DNA from: Paracidovorax avenae ATCC 19860
Lineage (GTDB): Bacteria > Pseudomonadota > Gammaproteobacteria > Burkholderiales > Burkholderiaceae_C
Direction of reading: 5' to 3'
Assembly (NCBI RefSeq): GCF_000176855.2
Contig: NC_015138.1
Coordinates: 372,001-436,000 of the forward strand
Length of the DNA stretch: 64,000 nt
In this document: piece after piece, positions 9,497-18,340 of the stretch
Layout: each line of letters begins with the position of its first letter
Numbering within the stretch: position 1 is the first letter of the stretch
Position numbers and translations under genes: made by a program
The notes under the pieces: generated by a model
What the model was told of the DNA's origin: nothing
The model's input: only the letters and a program-made list of their open reading frames with translations
The model's database searches: none

Positions 9497-10408
9497 ATGA
9501 ACAAGCCTTTCATTTCCCTGTGCCCGGAAATCACCCGGGCCCACGCGCTCCTGCTGATGGACTGGCTGGAAGACGAGGGCGTGACCCGCTACCTGAGCGA
9601 TGCGCGCGATGTCTCCCGGTCCATCGGGCAGGTGGTCGGCCGCGTCCAGCTGCCGGTGCTCACGCATCTGTTCAACCAGGGCGGCCGGTTCTTCATGGCC
9701 TGCGACCGGCACGACGTGCCCGTGGGCTTCGTCCGGCTCGTCAAGGACGGCCCGGACTGCGAGATGGTCCTGGCCATCGGCGACCGCGCCAACTGGGGGC
9801 GCCGGCTCGGGGCCAGCGCGATCCGGGAAGGCATGAAGCTCGCCTTTTTCGACATGCGGGCCGAGAGGCTCATCGCCAAAGTCCATCCGGACAACGCGCG
9901 GTCGCTGAACGCTTTCCTGCGCAGCGGATTCGCGCTGCACAGCGACGGGCCTTCGGTGACGTCCCTGGCCATGGGTGCGGATCGCTACCTCAGGCTCCTG
10001 CGCGAAAGCCCCGCAGCGGGCATCCCTTCCATCCACGTCACCGAGATCGACGAGGCCCGGCTCAGGGAGCTCGTCGCGTTCCACCAGGATCCGGAGATTT
10101 TCGAGCTGGAGCACGAGATCGAGCGGGCCACCGTCGTCGATCCGCGGCAGGTGGCGGAGGACGTCGTCACGATGAATTCCAGGGCCCTGCTGGAGGTGGA
10201 CGGCGAAACGGTGGAGGTGGCGCTGGTCTATCCGCAGGATGCGGACGAGGCCGCGGGCAGGCATTCCGTCTGTTCGGGCCTGGGCACCGCGATCCTGGGC
10301 TACCGGGAGGGCGACGCCTTCCGCTGGCGGATCGCGGACCGTACGCGCCGCATCCGGGTGCGGAAGGTGCTGTACCAGCCGGAGGCCCGGGGCGATTTCC
10401 ACTTGTAG
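9497..10408 (+). CDS. GNAT acetyltransferase fused to a Rnk/GreA-C-like domain
   Basis: The 303-residue protein appears to be a two-domain fusion. Residues 1-160 look like a GNAT acetyltransferase (MACDRHDVPVGFVRL core strand, RRLGASAIREGMKLAFF, VHPDNARSLNAFLRSGF near the acetyl-CoA exit). The rest, from about 180, matches Rnk, the nucleoside-diphosphate-kinase regulator with a GreA/GreB C-terminal fold: AEDVVTMNSRALLE, VALVYPQDAD, GTAILGYREGD and the end YQPEARGDFHL all have clear Rnk counterparts. Rnk binds RNA polymerase, so the fusion could bring an acetyltransferase to the transcription machinery. That is inference. A GTG two codons upstream is an alternative start. Confidence 0.78.
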   Translation: MNKPFISLCPEITRAHALLLMDWLEDEGVTRYLSDARDVSRSIGQVVGRVQLPVLTHLFNQGGRFFMACDRHDVPVGFVRLVKDGPDCEMVLAIGDRANWGRRLGASAIREGMKLAFFDMRAERLIAKVHPDNARSLNAFLRSGFALHSDGPSVTSLAMGADRYLRLLRESPAAGIPSIHVTEIDEARLRELVAFHQDPEIFELEHEIERATVVDPRQVAEDVVTMNSRALLEVDGETVEVALVYPQDADEAAGRHSVCSGLGTAILGYREGDAFRWRIADRTRRIRVRKVLYQPEARGDFHL

Positions 10409-10444
10409 GCCCTGTGGTGGCGACGGCGCCGCCGGACTGCCCGC

Positions 10445-10969
10445 TCAGCGGGCGGAGGCCGGCTTTCCGGGCCCGGGTTCCAGCCGCGATGCCAGCAGGT
10501 CGGCCGTGTACCGCAGTCGGCCGATGTCGGCCTCCGGGTGGATGCCCCGGCTGAAGCAGCACAGCGTGCCATAGACCCCGCCGCCCGGCAGGCGCACCGG
10601 CGTGCTCAGCAGCGTGCCCACGGGATACCCCGGATCCGGGGCCTTTCCTGCCTTGACGTAGGCGGCCGCGTTCTCCACGCGTTCCGGCAACCGGCCCTCG
10701 ATGACGTGCTGGCACCAGGTTTCCTCGACCGGGTCGGACGTGCCTTCCGGAAGGGGATCGAAGCCTGGCGCATGGTCCACGGCCTGGATCGTGCGGCGCC
10801 CGTCCGCGATCTGCGAGACGAAGGCCACGTCCATGTCCAGCCGCGTGCGCAGCAGGCGAAGGACGGCCGGAACGGCGGACGGCAGTTCCGGGTCGGCGGA
10901 GTCGCTGGTGGCCACCAGCAGTTCCGAAATCCGGACATCGAGGTCGTCGGGGTTGTAGTCGAGGAACAT
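10445..10969 (-). CDS. GAF-domain protein
   Basis: This 174-residue protein consists mainly of one GAF domain at about residues 25-165. The features visible are LRTRLDMDVAFVSQIADGRRTIQAVD, WCQHVIEGRLPERVEN, then LLSTPVRLPGGGVYGTLCCFSRG, which is the canonical GAF core strand with a Gly-Thr-Leu-Cys-Cys turn. No output domain follows, so it is either a sensor subunit or a free-standing small-molecule-binding protein. Start at MFLDYNPDD. It is convergent with the GNAT-Rnk gene at 36 bases. The paired Cys in the core strand could be redox or metal sensitive, which is inference only. Confidence 0.82.
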   Translation of the reverse strand: MFLDYNPDDLDVRISELLVATSDSADPELPSAVPAVLRLLRTRLDMDVAFVSQIADGRRTIQAVDHAPGFDPLPEGTSDPVEETWCQHVIEGRLPERVENAAAYVKAGKAPDPGYPVGTLLSTPVRLPGGGVYGTLCCFSRGIHPEADIGRLRYTADLLASRLEPGPGKPASAR

Positions 10970-11043
10970 GGCCCAGTCTAAGCACCGGCGGGTGCACGCG
11001 TAAGAGGCAGTCTGCAACAGAGCGTACGGCCGGGCACGGCCCC

Positions 11044-11301
11044 TCACGCGCTGGCAGGCCTGAAGTGGTTGCCGCGTCGCGGGACGTTCTTGCCCGCGGA
11101 CGGCCGGGTGCCGGGCCGCAGGTCCGGGCACAGGTCGCCGCACGCGAACCGCTGCCAGACCAGCCGGTCGCGCTCCTCGCAGAACCAGAAGCAGATGACG
11201 GAGCCATCGCCGTTGTCGCAGGTCACCAGCATGCGGATGTTTCCGTTGCGGGAGCGTACGTACATCCCGGGGCGGAGGAAGGGAATGTTCCTGGTGCGCA
11301 T
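11044..11301 (-). CDS. small DUF2158-like protein
   Basis: This 85-residue protein resembles the small YodC/DUF2158 family, which has the pattern (F/L)xxGD.V.L+SG...M.V.....G.V.C.WF. Here the matching stretch is FLRPGMYVRSRNGNIRMLVT, followed by GDGSVICFWFCEERDRLVWQRF. The tail after residue 60 is basic and not family-like. Function is unknown in the whole family. The gene lies between the GAF gene and the LysR gene, all on the minus strand, with a 74-base gap to the GAF start. Small size makes the call moderately certain. Confidence 0.6.
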   Translation of the reverse strand: MRTRNIPFLRPGMYVRSRNGNIRMLVTCDNGDGSVICFWFCEERDRLVWQRFACGDLCPDLRPGTRPSAGKNVPRRGNHFRPASA

Positions 11302-11388
11302 GGCGCCATTGAAGCGCCTCAGGGCCGTGCGGCCTTGCGCTCGCGCAAGCCTGCGCGCAGGACCCGGTGCGGTCCTACAGGGGGCGTC

Positions 11389-12285
11389 TCAATGTCCGGG
11401 GCCGGCCAGCCGCGCGGCCAGGAAATCCAGGAAGCAGGCGATGCGCGACGCGAGCTGCGTGTTGCGGTAGTACACCGCGCTGATGGGCTGCCGCACGTCT
11501 GCCGTGTCCCGGGCCAGCAACTGCACGAGGTCGCCACGCTCGCGGTCCCGCGCGGTCATGAAGTCCGACAGGCAGACGATGCCGGCGCCCTCCAGCGCGA
11601 GCTGGCGCAGGGTTTCGCCGCTAGAGGCTGCGATGTCCGGCGTGGCGGGCCATGCGTCGCCGTGAGGCCCTCGCAGCGGCCAGAGGTTGAGCGCCTCGGG
11701 CTGCGTGAACCCCAGCAGGGTGTGCTGCGCCAGGGCCGCTGCCGACTTCGGCCGGCCGTGCGTTGCCACGTAGGCAGGGCTGGCGAGCACGCGCAGGCGG
11801 CTGGAGCCCAGCGGGCGGGCATGCAGCGTGGAGTCGCGCAGGGCGCCGATGCGGATGGCGACGTCCGTGCGCCGCTCCAGCAGATCGATGTTGCGTTCGT
11901 CGGTGTCCAGTTCCAGGGCGATCTGCGGATAGGCGCTGCGGAAGGCCGGCACCAGCGGCGCCACCACGTGCAGCATGAACGGCGTGGCCGCGTTCACGCG
12001 CAGGCGCCCTGCAGGCTGCCTCCTGCGTGCGGCCATGTGCTCTTCCGCCTCGTCCAGGGCCGCGAGGATGGCGCGGGCCCGCACCAGGAATGCCTGGCCT
12101 TCTTCCGTGAGCTCGATGCGGCGCGTGGTGCGGCGCAGCAGCGTCGTGTCGAGCTTCTTCTCCAGCCGTGCCAGCGCCCGGCTGACGCCCGACGCCGTCT
12201 GGTCCAGCTGCGCGGCGGCGGCGGTGACCGAGCCGCCGTCCACCACGGCGGCGAAGGCCTGCAGTTCTTCGAGGGTGGTTTTCAT
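11389..12285 (-). CDS. LysR-family regulator, YafC-like
   Basis: This 298-residue LysR regulator has an N-terminal winged helix (FAAVVDGGSVTAAAAQLDQT, ASGVSRALARLEKKL) and a periplasmic-binding-like effector domain (RLRVNAATPFMLHVVAPLV to the C-terminus). It is divergent from an MFS exporter followed by dkgB, with 134 bases between the starts. In E. coli the LysR gene yafC lies next to dkgB, so the association with a 2,5-diketo-gluconate reductase is an old one. The intergenic sequence is unusually A+T-rich (aaatatattc) with a TTGACT hexamer at 12318, as expected of an operator-promoter region for the divergent pair. Confidence 0.92.
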   Translation of the reverse strand: MKTTLEELQAFAAVVDGGSVTAAAAQLDQTASGVSRALARLEKKLDTTLLRRTTRRIELTEEGQAFLVRARAILAALDEAEEHMAARRRQPAGRLRVNAATPFMLHVVAPLVPAFRSAYPQIALELDTDERNIDLLERRTDVAIRIGALRDSTLHARPLGSSRLRVLASPAYVATHGRPKSAAALAQHTLLGFTQPEALNLWPLRGPHGDAWPATPDIAASSGETLRQLALEGAGIVCLSDFMTARDRERGDLVQLLARDTADVRQPISAVYYRNTQLASRIACFLDFLAARLAGPGH

Positions 12286-12419
12286 GGCGGTCCGGTGGGG
12301 TGGGTGGTTTTGGATTGTTGACTTTGAGGCAAATATATTCTGCCGATAACGGGCTTTTTCCGCAAAGGTGAAGCGCCCACACTCCTGGCATCGACCTGTG
12401 ATAACAAGGAGTGCATCCC

Positions 12420-13622
12420 ATGCCCATTGCCCTGTTCGCGCTGACGCTCGGTGCGTTCGCCATCGGCACGACGGAATTCGTCATCGTCGGCCTGCTGCCC
12501 ACCGTGGCGGCGGACCTCGGCATCGGCCTGCCCTCGGCCGGCCTGCTCGTCAGCCTGTACGCGCTGGGCGTGGCCGTCGGCGCGCCGGTGCTCACCGCGC
12601 TCACCGGCCGGCTGCCGCGCAAGGCCCTGCTGCTGGCGCTCATGGCGCTGTTCACCGCCGGCAACCTGCTGGCCTGGCAGGCCCCGGGCTACGGCACGCT
12701 GGTGGCCGCGCGCGTGCTCACGGGCCTCGCGCACGGCGTGTTCTTCTCGATCGGCTCGACCATCGCCACCGGCCTGGTGCCGCGCGAGAAGGCGGCCAGC
12801 GCCATCGCCACGCTGTTCGCGGGGCTCACGGTGGCGCTGGTCACCGGCGTGCCGCTGGGCACCTTCATCGGCCAGCACTTCGGCTGGCGCGAGACCTTCC
12901 TCGCCGTGGCGGGGCTCGGCATGCTGGCCTTCGCGGGCAGCGCGCTCTTCGTGCCGCGGCGCATCGCGCATGTGCCGCCGGCCTCGCTCCTGCAGCAGGC
13001 CCGCGTGCTGGCCGAACCGCGGCTGCTGCTGGTGTATGCCAAGACGGCCATCGGCTACGGCGGCACCTTCATTCCGTTCACCTTCCTCGCGCCCATCCTC
13101 ACCGGCGTGTCGGGCTTCAGCGAAAGCGCGGTGGGCTGGGTGATGCTGGTGTACGGTGTCTCGGTGGCCGCGGGCAACCTCTGGGGCGGCCGGCTGGCCG
13201 ACCGTCTGGGGCCGATCCCCGCGCTGCGCATCATCTTCGCGCTGTTGGCCGCCGTGCTGCTGCTCCTGCAGTTCACCGCGCCGCACCCCTGGCTGGCCGT
13301 GGCCACCGTGCTGCTCTGGGGGGCAGTGGCCTTCGGCAACGTGCCGGGCCTGCAGCTGTACGTGGTGCGGCAGGCCGAACGCGTCGCGCCGCAGGCCGTG
13401 GACGTGGCCTCGGGCCTGAACATCGCCGCGTTCAACCTCGGCATTGCCGGCGCGGCGTGGGCCGGGGGGCTGATCGTGACGCACCTGGGCCTCATGCACA
13501 CGCCCTGGATCGGTGCGGTCGTGGTGCTGGGCGCACTGGCGCTCACCCAGGCCAGCGGTGTGCTCGATGCCCGCGGCGGGGCCGCGATGCGCGGCGGCCG
13601 TCCGGCTGCGGCGGGCCACTGA
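12420..13622 (+). CDS. MFS drug/arabinose-type exporter (YdhP/AraJ group)
   Basis: This 400-residue MFS exporter has 12 helices. The first reads [20 protein letters not shown], the hallmark FAIGTTEFV of the AraJ/YdhP/SotB exporters (DHA1 group); the motif after helix 2 is [11 protein letters not shown], and motif C is [13 protein letters not shown]. The start ATG at 12420 has AAGGAG just upstream. It is the first gene of a probable two-gene unit with dkgB (55 bases apart) under the divergent LysR regulator. Its substrate is unknown; sugar-acid or drug efflux is the usual role in this group. Confidence 0.9.
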   Translation: MPIALFALTLGAFAIGTTEFVIVGLLPTVAADLGIGLPSAGLLVSLYALGVAVGAPVLTALTGRLPRKALLLALMALFTAGNLLAWQAPGYGTLVAARVLTGLAHGVFFSIGSTIATGLVPREKAASAIATLFAGLTVALVTGVPLGTFIGQHFGWRETFLAVAGLGMLAFAGSALFVPRRIAHVPPASLLQQARVLAEPRLLLVYAKTAIGYGGTFIPFTFLAPILTGVSGFSESAVGWVMLVYGVSVAAGNLWGGRLADRLGPIPALRIIFALLAAVLLLLQFTAPHPWLAVATVLLWGAVAFGNVPGLQLYVVRQAERVAPQAVDVASGLNIAAFNLGIAGAAWAGGLIVTHLGLMHTPWIGAVVVLGALALTQASGVLDARGGAAMRGGRPAAAGH

Positions 13623-13638
13623 GGCGTGGGGACCGGCC

Positions 13639-13662
13639 CATCCATCCATTCATTCATTCATC
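13639..13662 (+). repeat. short tetranucleotide repeat between exporter and dkgB
   Basis: A run of CATC and CATT units (catccatccattcattcatt and onwards) lies between the exporter stop and the dkgB ribosome site (aaggag at 13666). Two CATC units are followed by three or four CATT units. It is untranslated and only about six units long, below what is normally seen at hypervariable loci. Confidence 0.75.
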
Positions 13663-13677
13663 GACAAGGAGTTTTCC

Positions 13678-14511
13678 ATGCAGGCATCCGCTTCTCTTTC
13701 CACCCAGCCGCCCGTGCCGCCGTTCGGCCTGGGCACGTTCCGGCTCCAGGGCCAGGCCGCCATCGATTCGGTGGCGAATGCCCTCGACCTCGGCTACCGC
13801 CATGTGGACACCGCGCAGATCTACGGCAACGAGGCCGAGGTGGGCCAGGCGGTTGCCGCCAGCGGCGTGGCCCGGGGCGATCTCTACCTCACCACCAAGG
13901 TCTGGACCGACCACCTCGCCGGCGACCGGCTCATTCCCAGCCTGGAGGAGAGCCTGCGGAAGTTGCGCACCGACTACGTCGATCTGGCGCTGATCCACTG
14001 GCCCTCGCCCGGCGGCGCCGTGCCGCTGGCCGAAAGCCTGGAGGCGCTGGCCGAAGCGCGCTCCCGCGGGCTCGCGCGGCGCATCGGCGTGTCGAACTTC
14101 ACGGTGCCGCTCCTGCGCGAGGCCGTGGCCGCCGTGGGGTCGGACATGATCGCCACGAACCAGATCGAACTGCACCCCTACCTGCAGAACCGGGCGGTGG
14201 TGGATTTCGCGCGCAGCCAGGGCATCCACACCACCTCCTACATGACGCTGGGCTACGGACAGATGCTGCAGGATGCGGAAATCCAGGCGATCGCGCAGGA
14301 ATGTGATGCCACGCCGGCCCAGGTCGCGCTGGCCTGGGCGATGCAGTCGGGTTTTGCCGTCATTCCTTCGTCCACGCGCCGCGAGCACCTGGCCTCGAAC
14401 CTGCGCGCCACGCAGCTGCGGCTGGAGGATGCCCACATGCGGCGCATCGCCGCGCTGGACCGCGGCGGCCGGCTGGTGGATCCGGAAGGGCTGGCGCCGG
14501 CCTGGGATTGA
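13678..14511 (+). CDS. dkgB: aldo/keto reductase, 2,5-diketo-D-gluconate reductase B-like
   Basis: This 277-residue NADPH-dependent aldo/keto reductase has the family's conserved elements: the first block [27 protein letters not shown] containing catalytic Asp and Tyr, the Lys in TTKVWTDHL, the His in [20 protein letters not shown], and the nucleotide-binding end [13 protein letters not shown]. Gene order beside a YafC-like LysR gene matches the yafC-dkgB arrangement of enterobacteria and supports the DkgB assignment. DkgB reduces 2,5-diketogluconate and methylglyoxal. The ATG at 13678 follows aaggag by six bases. It is translated after the MFS exporter. Confidence 0.88.
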   Translation: MQASASLSTQPPVPPFGLGTFRLQGQAAIDSVANALDLGYRHVDTAQIYGNEAEVGQAVAASGVARGDLYLTTKVWTDHLAGDRLIPSLEESLRKLRTDYVDLALIHWPSPGGAVPLAESLEALAEARSRGLARRIGVSNFTVPLLREAVAAVGSDMIATNQIELHPYLQNRAVVDFARSQGIHTTSYMTLGYGQMLQDAEIQAIAQECDATPAQVALAWAMQSGFAVIPSSTRREHLASNLRATQLRLEDAHMRRIAALDRGGRLVDPEGLAPAWD

Positions 14512-14536
14512 TCCGCCGGGCGCCTGGAACCTGGGC

Positions 14537-15352
14537 TCAGATCGCCAGGTCGTAGCCCACGGTGATCGGCGCGTGGTCCGAGAACTTCTGCTGCTTGTAG
14601 ATGGACTCGGTGCGCGCCAGCGCCGCGATGGCCGGCGTGGCGAGGTGGTAGTCCAGCCGCCACCCCACGTTGTTCGCATAGGCCTGTCCGCGGTTGCTCC
14701 ACCAGGTGTAGGCCGTCTCGGTGGTGTCGGGCTGCAGCAGGCGGTACACGTCCACGAGGCCGCCGCCCGGGTCGGTTTGGTGCAACAACTTTGTCATCCA
14801 CTCGCGCTCTTCGGGCAGGAAGCCGCTGTTCTTCTGGTTGCTGCGCCAGTTCTTCAGGTCGATCTGCTGGTGGGCGATGTTGACGTCGCCGCAGAGGATG
14901 AATTCGCGCTCTTCCTTCACGCGCATCAGGTGCACGTGGAATTCCGCCAGGAAGCGGAACTTGGCCAGCTGGCGCTCGGGGCCCGACGAGCCGCTCGGAA
15001 AATACGCGCTGATGATCGAGAGCTTGCGCGCGGGCGTGTCGAAGCGCGCCTCCACGTAGCGGCCTTCGGCGTCGAACTCGGACGAGCCGTAGCCCACGCG
15101 CACGTCGGTCGGCTCGTGGCGGGTATAGATGCCCACGCCCGAGTAGCCCTTCTTGGTCGCGTAGTGGAAATGCCCCTTGAGGCCGGCCAGGGTCTCGAAA
15201 CGGCCTTCCATGTCGGCGGACTGGGCCTTGATCTCCTGCACGCAAATACAATCCGGCCGCGTCTCGGCGATCCAGGCCTCCACGCCTTTCGAGGCGGCGG
15301 AGCGGATGCCGTTGAGGTTCAGGCTGGTCAATTTGAAAAGGGAAGCATCCAT
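14537..15352 (-). CDS. xth: exodeoxyribonuclease III
   Basis: This 271-residue AP endonuclease/3'-5' exonuclease acts in base-excision repair. Motifs in order: LTSLNLNGIRSA (Asn metal ligand), CVQEIKAQ (catalytic Glu), GYSGVGIYTR, YFPSGS, LCGDVNIAH (Asp/Asn), WWSNRGQAYANNVGWRLDY, and the closing SDHAPITVGYDL with the Asp-His pair. Length is normal for XthA. The start ATG at 15352 overlaps the pyrE start codon on the opposite strand, so each gene's promoter must lie within or beyond the other's first codons. It is convergent with dkgB. Confidence 0.95.
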   Translation of the reverse strand: MDASLFKLTSLNLNGIRSAASKGVEAWIAETRPDCICVQEIKAQSADMEGRFETLAGLKGHFHYATKKGYSGVGIYTRHEPTDVRVGYGSSEFDAEGRYVEARFDTPARKLSIISAYFPSGSSGPERQLAKFRFLAEFHVHLMRVKEEREFILCGDVNIAHQQIDLKNWRSNQKNSGFLPEEREWMTKLLHQTDPGGGLVDVYRLLQPDTTETAYTWWSNRGQAYANNVGWRLDYHLATPAIAALARTESIYKQQKFSDHAPITVGYDLAI

Positions 15353-16070
15353 GGTGGCAGACGGCGCGCAGCGGCAGGCGGGAGAGGAAATGGCAGGAGG
15401 GGGCGCGTCGGCGGACCGCCTCGCCCAGGAATTCGTGCACTTCGCCGTGGAGGCGGGCGTGCTCAGGTTCGGCGAATTCAAGACCAAGGCGGGCCGCATG
15501 AGCCCGTACTTCTTCAATGCCGGGCTTTTCGACGATGGCGCCAAGATGGGCCGGCTCGCGGAATTCTATGCAAAAGCCCTTTTGGCCAGCGGCATCGAAT
15601 TCGACATGGTCTTCGGGCCCGCCTACAAGGGCATCCCGCTGGCCGCCACGGTGGCGGTGGAGCTGGCACGCCACGGCCGCAATGTCCCCTTCGCCTACAA
15701 CCGCAAGGAGGCGAAGGACCACGGCGAAGGCGGCACGCTGGTCGGCGCGCCGCTGCGGGGCCGCGTACTGATCGTGGACGACGTGATGTCCGCCGGCACC
15801 GCCGCGCGCGAATCCATCGCGCTCATCCGGGCCGCCGGGGCCGTTCCCCATGCGATGGCCATTGCCCTCGATCGCCAGGAAAAGGCCACCGAGAACGGTC
15901 AGGACGTGGACCACAGCGCCGTGCAGTACGTGCGTGGCCAATTGGGCATGCAGGTGTGCACCATCGCCAAGCTGGCCGATTTATTGCAATATCTGCAGGA
16001 CCGCGGGGGCTCCGACATGGGCGCCCACCACGAGCGCGTGCTGGCCTACCGCCAGCGCTACGGCGTCTGA
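15351..16070 (+). CDS. pyrE: orotate phosphoribosyltransferase
   Basis: This type I PRTase joins orotate to PRPP to give OMP in pyrimidine synthesis. Recognisable blocks: VLRFGEFKTKAGRMSPYFFN, FGPAYKGIPLA, AYNRKEAKDHGEGG (flexible catalytic loop), VLIVDDVMSAGTA (PRPP-binding motif) and LLQYLQD near the end. The protein is 239 residues from 15351 or 226 from the Met at 15390. Both starts have possible ribosome sites (gggaag at 15340, ggagagg at 15381). E. coli PyrE begins close to the second one, so the first 13 codons are uncertain. The stop is 75 bases from the next gene. Confidence 0.95.
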   Translation: MVADGAQRQAGEEMAGGGASADRLAQEFVHFAVEAGVLRFGEFKTKAGRMSPYFFNAGLFDDGAKMGRLAEFYAKALLASGIEFDMVFGPAYKGIPLAATVAVELARHGRNVPFAYNRKEAKDHGEGGTLVGAPLRGRVLIVDDVMSAGTAARESIALIRAAGAVPHAMAIALDRQEKATENGQDVDHSAVQYVRGQLGMQVCTIAKLADLLQYLQDRGGSDMGAHHERVLAYRQRYGV

Positions 16071-16145
16071 ACCGCGCCTGACCTTTCTTCGCACGCCGCG
16101 CCGGCCCTTTCCGGTGCGGCGGGAGAGCACGGACACCTGCACAGC

Positions 16146-16835
16146 ATGGAAGCCCTTCCGGTGAAGCAACTGAGCCTCTGGCGCGCGGGTGCCGGGGCGG
16201 CGCTGGCCTTCCTGTGCGGTGCCGCGGCCCAGGCGCAGCAGCAGCCGGGGCCCGGTGGCATCTACACCTGCGTGGATGCCAAGGGCCGCCGCCTCACCGC
16301 GGACCGCCCCATCCCCGAGTGCTCCGACCGGGAGCAGCGCGTGCTGGGGCCGTCCGGCACGGAGCGCACGCGCGTGGGCCCCATCCTGTCCGACCAGGAG
16401 CGCGCCGCGGTGGAGGCCCAGCGCCGCAAGGAGGCCGACGAGCGGGCGCGCGCCGCCGAGGAGCGGCGCCGCGAGCGGGTACTGGTCGCCCGCTATCCGG
16501 ACAAGGCCGCGCACGATGCCGAACGCGCGGCGGCCATTGCGCAAGTGAACGAGGTGACGGCCGTGGCCGAGGCCCGGGTGGCCGAACTGCGGCGCCAGCG
16601 CAAGGCGCTCGACGCCGAGATGGAGTTCTACCGCCGCGATCCGTCCAAGGCCCCCATGGCATTGCGCCGCCAGATCGCCGAACAGGAGGAGTCGCTCGCC
16701 CAGCAGCAGCGTTTCATCGCCTCGCAGGAAGACGAAAAGCGCCGGGTGCACCAGCGCTTCGATGCGGAGCTGGCCCAGCTGCGCCAACTCTGGGCCGCAC
16801 AGCAGGGCATGCCCGCGATGCCGGCTTCGCGCTGA
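16146..16835 (+). CDS. exported DUF4124-domain coiled-coil protein
   Basis: This 229-residue protein has a signal peptide at residues 1-31 (ending AAAQAQ). A short DUF4124-like module follows (IYTCVDAKGRRLTADRPIPEC), the domain commonly found at the front of periplasmic envelope proteins in beta-proteobacteria. From about residue 75 to the end the sequence is rich in Glu, Arg, Ala and Gln (EERRRERVLV, VAELRRQRKALDAEMEFYRR, EEDEKRRV-like blocks), consistent with a long coiled coil. No catalytic motif is visible and the function is unknown. The two Cys of the DUF4124 unit could form a disulfide. It lies between pyrE and gatB, convergent with gatB. Confidence 0.85.
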   Translation: MEALPVKQLSLWRAGAGAALAFLCGAAAQAQQQPGPGGIYTCVDAKGRRLTADRPIPECSDREQRVLGPSGTERTRVGPILSDQERAAVEAQRRKEADERARAAEERRRERVLVARYPDKAAHDAERAAAIAQVNEVTAVAEARVAELRRQRKALDAEMEFYRRDPSKAPMALRRQIAEQEESLAQQQRFIASQEDEKRRVHQRFDAELAQLRQLWAAQQGMPAMPASR

Positions 16836-16871
16836 CCGGGCGGGGCGGCCCGGCCGTGGCGTGTTTCCGCG

Positions 16872-18332
16872 TCAGGCGGCCGCGAGCCGCGCGCGCAGCA
16901 TCTCGTTGACCTGCTGCGGGTTCGCCTTGCCCTTGGAAGCCTTCATGGCCTGGCCTACCAGTGCGTTGAACGCCTTGTCCTTGCCGGCCTTGAACTGGGC
17001 CACGTTGTCGGGGTTGGCGGCGATCACCTCGTCGATGATCTTTTCCAGCGCGCCGGAGTCGTTCATCTGCTTGAGGCCCTTGGCTTCGATGACCGCGTCC
17101 ACGTCAGTGCCTTCGCCGGTCCAGAGCGCATCGAACACCTGCCGGGCGGCAGCGTTGGAGATGGTGCCGTCGGCGATGCGTGCGATCAGCTTCGCCAGCA
17201 GCGCGGCCGTGACCGGCGCGGCGGCGATGTCGGTCTCTCCCGCGTTCACGCGGCGCGACACCTCGCCCATGATCCAGTTGCTGGCGAGCTTCGGTTGCCC
17301 GCTGGCCTTCGCCGCCTCCTCGAAGTAGGCCGCCATGGCCTTGGACTGCGTGAGCGTGGTCGCGTCGTATTCCGGCAGGCCGTAGTCGGCCACGAAGCGC
17401 GCGGCCATGGTGCGCGGCAGTTCGGGCATGCGCGCGCGCTCTTCCTGCACCCACTGCTCCGAAATCCGCAGCGGCGGCAGGTCCGGGTCGGGGAAGTAGC
17501 GGTAGTCGGCCGCGTCTTCCTTGGTGCGCATGGCGCGGGTCTCGCCCGTGTCCGGGTCGAACAGCACGGTCGCCTGCTGGATCGCGTGGCCGTCCTCGAT
17601 CTGCTCGATCTGCCAGCGGATCTCGTAGTCGATCGCCTGCTGCATGAACTTGAAGCTGTTCAGGTTCTTGATTTCGCGGCGCGTGCCCAGCGGCTGGCCG
17701 GGCTTGCGCACGGAAACGTTGGCGTCGCAGCGGAACGAGCCTTCCTGCATGTTGCCGTCGCAGATGCCGATCCAGGTGACGATCTTGTGCAGTTCGCGGG
17801 CGTAGGCCACGGCCTCCTCGCTGCTGCGGATGTCGGGCTCGGTCACGATCTCCAGCAGCGGCGTGCCGGCGCGGTTCAGGTCGATGCCCGACTGGCCGAT
17901 GAAGTCCTCGTGCAGCGACTTGCCAGCGTCTTCCTCCAGGTGGGCGCGCACCAGGCGCACGGTCTTCTTCTCGTCACCGAGATAGAACGACACCTCGCCG
18001 CCCTGCACCACCGGGATCTCGAACTGGCTGATCTGGTAACCCTTGGGCAGGTCGGGGTAGAAGTAGTTCTTGCGCGCGAAGATGCTCTCGGGCGCGACCC
18101 TGGAGCCCAGCGCCAGGCCCAGGCGGATGGCGCAGGCCACGGCCTCGCGGTTCATCACGGGCAGCGTGCCGGGCAGGGCCAGGTCCACCGCGCAGGCCTG
18201 GGTATTGGGCTCGGCACCGAAGGCCGTGGGCGCGCGGCTGAAGATCTTCGATTGCGTGGCGAGCTGGGTGTGGGTCTCGAAGCCGATGACGACTTCGTAG
18301 CCGTGGATGAGAAGTGATGACTTGGCTGGCAT
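16872..18332 (-). CDS. gatB: aspartyl/glutamyl-tRNA amidotransferase subunit B
   Basis: GatB activates the misacylated Asp-tRNA(Asn) or Glu-tRNA(Gln) with ATP. The N-terminal kinase-like domain has [13 protein letters not shown], and the zinc and active-site block [20 protein letters not shown]; the C-terminal tail ([20 protein letters not shown]) is the YqeY-like helical domain. The 486-residue length is normal. I use the ATG at 18332. A GTG at 18344 in frame would overlap the ParA stop (GTGA). GatB normally follows gatA directly; here it is separated from gatA by about 2.2 kb carrying two unrelated genes. Confidence 0.95.
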   Translation of the reverse strand: MPAKSSLLIHGYEVVIGFETHTQLATQSKIFSRAPTAFGAEPNTQACAVDLALPGTLPVMNREAVACAIRLGLALGSRVAPESIFARKNYFYPDLPKGYQISQFEIPVVQGGEVSFYLGDEKKTVRLVRAHLEEDAGKSLHEDFIGQSGIDLNRAGTPLLEIVTEPDIRSSEEAVAYARELHKIVTWIGICDGNMQEGSFRCDANVSVRKPGQPLGTRREIKNLNSFKFMQQAIDYEIRWQIEQIEDGHAIQQATVLFDPDTGETRAMRTKEDAADYRYFPDPDLPPLRISEQWVQEERARMPELPRTMAARFVADYGLPEYDATTLTQSKAMAAYFEEAAKASGQPKLASNWIMGEVSRRVNAGETDIAAAPVTAALLAKLIARIADGTISNAAARQVFDALWTGEGTDVDAVIEAKGLKQMNDSGALEKIIDEVIAANPDNVAQFKAGKDKAFNALVGQAMKASKGKANPQQVNEMLRARLAAA

Positions 18333-18340
18333 AAGGTGCT

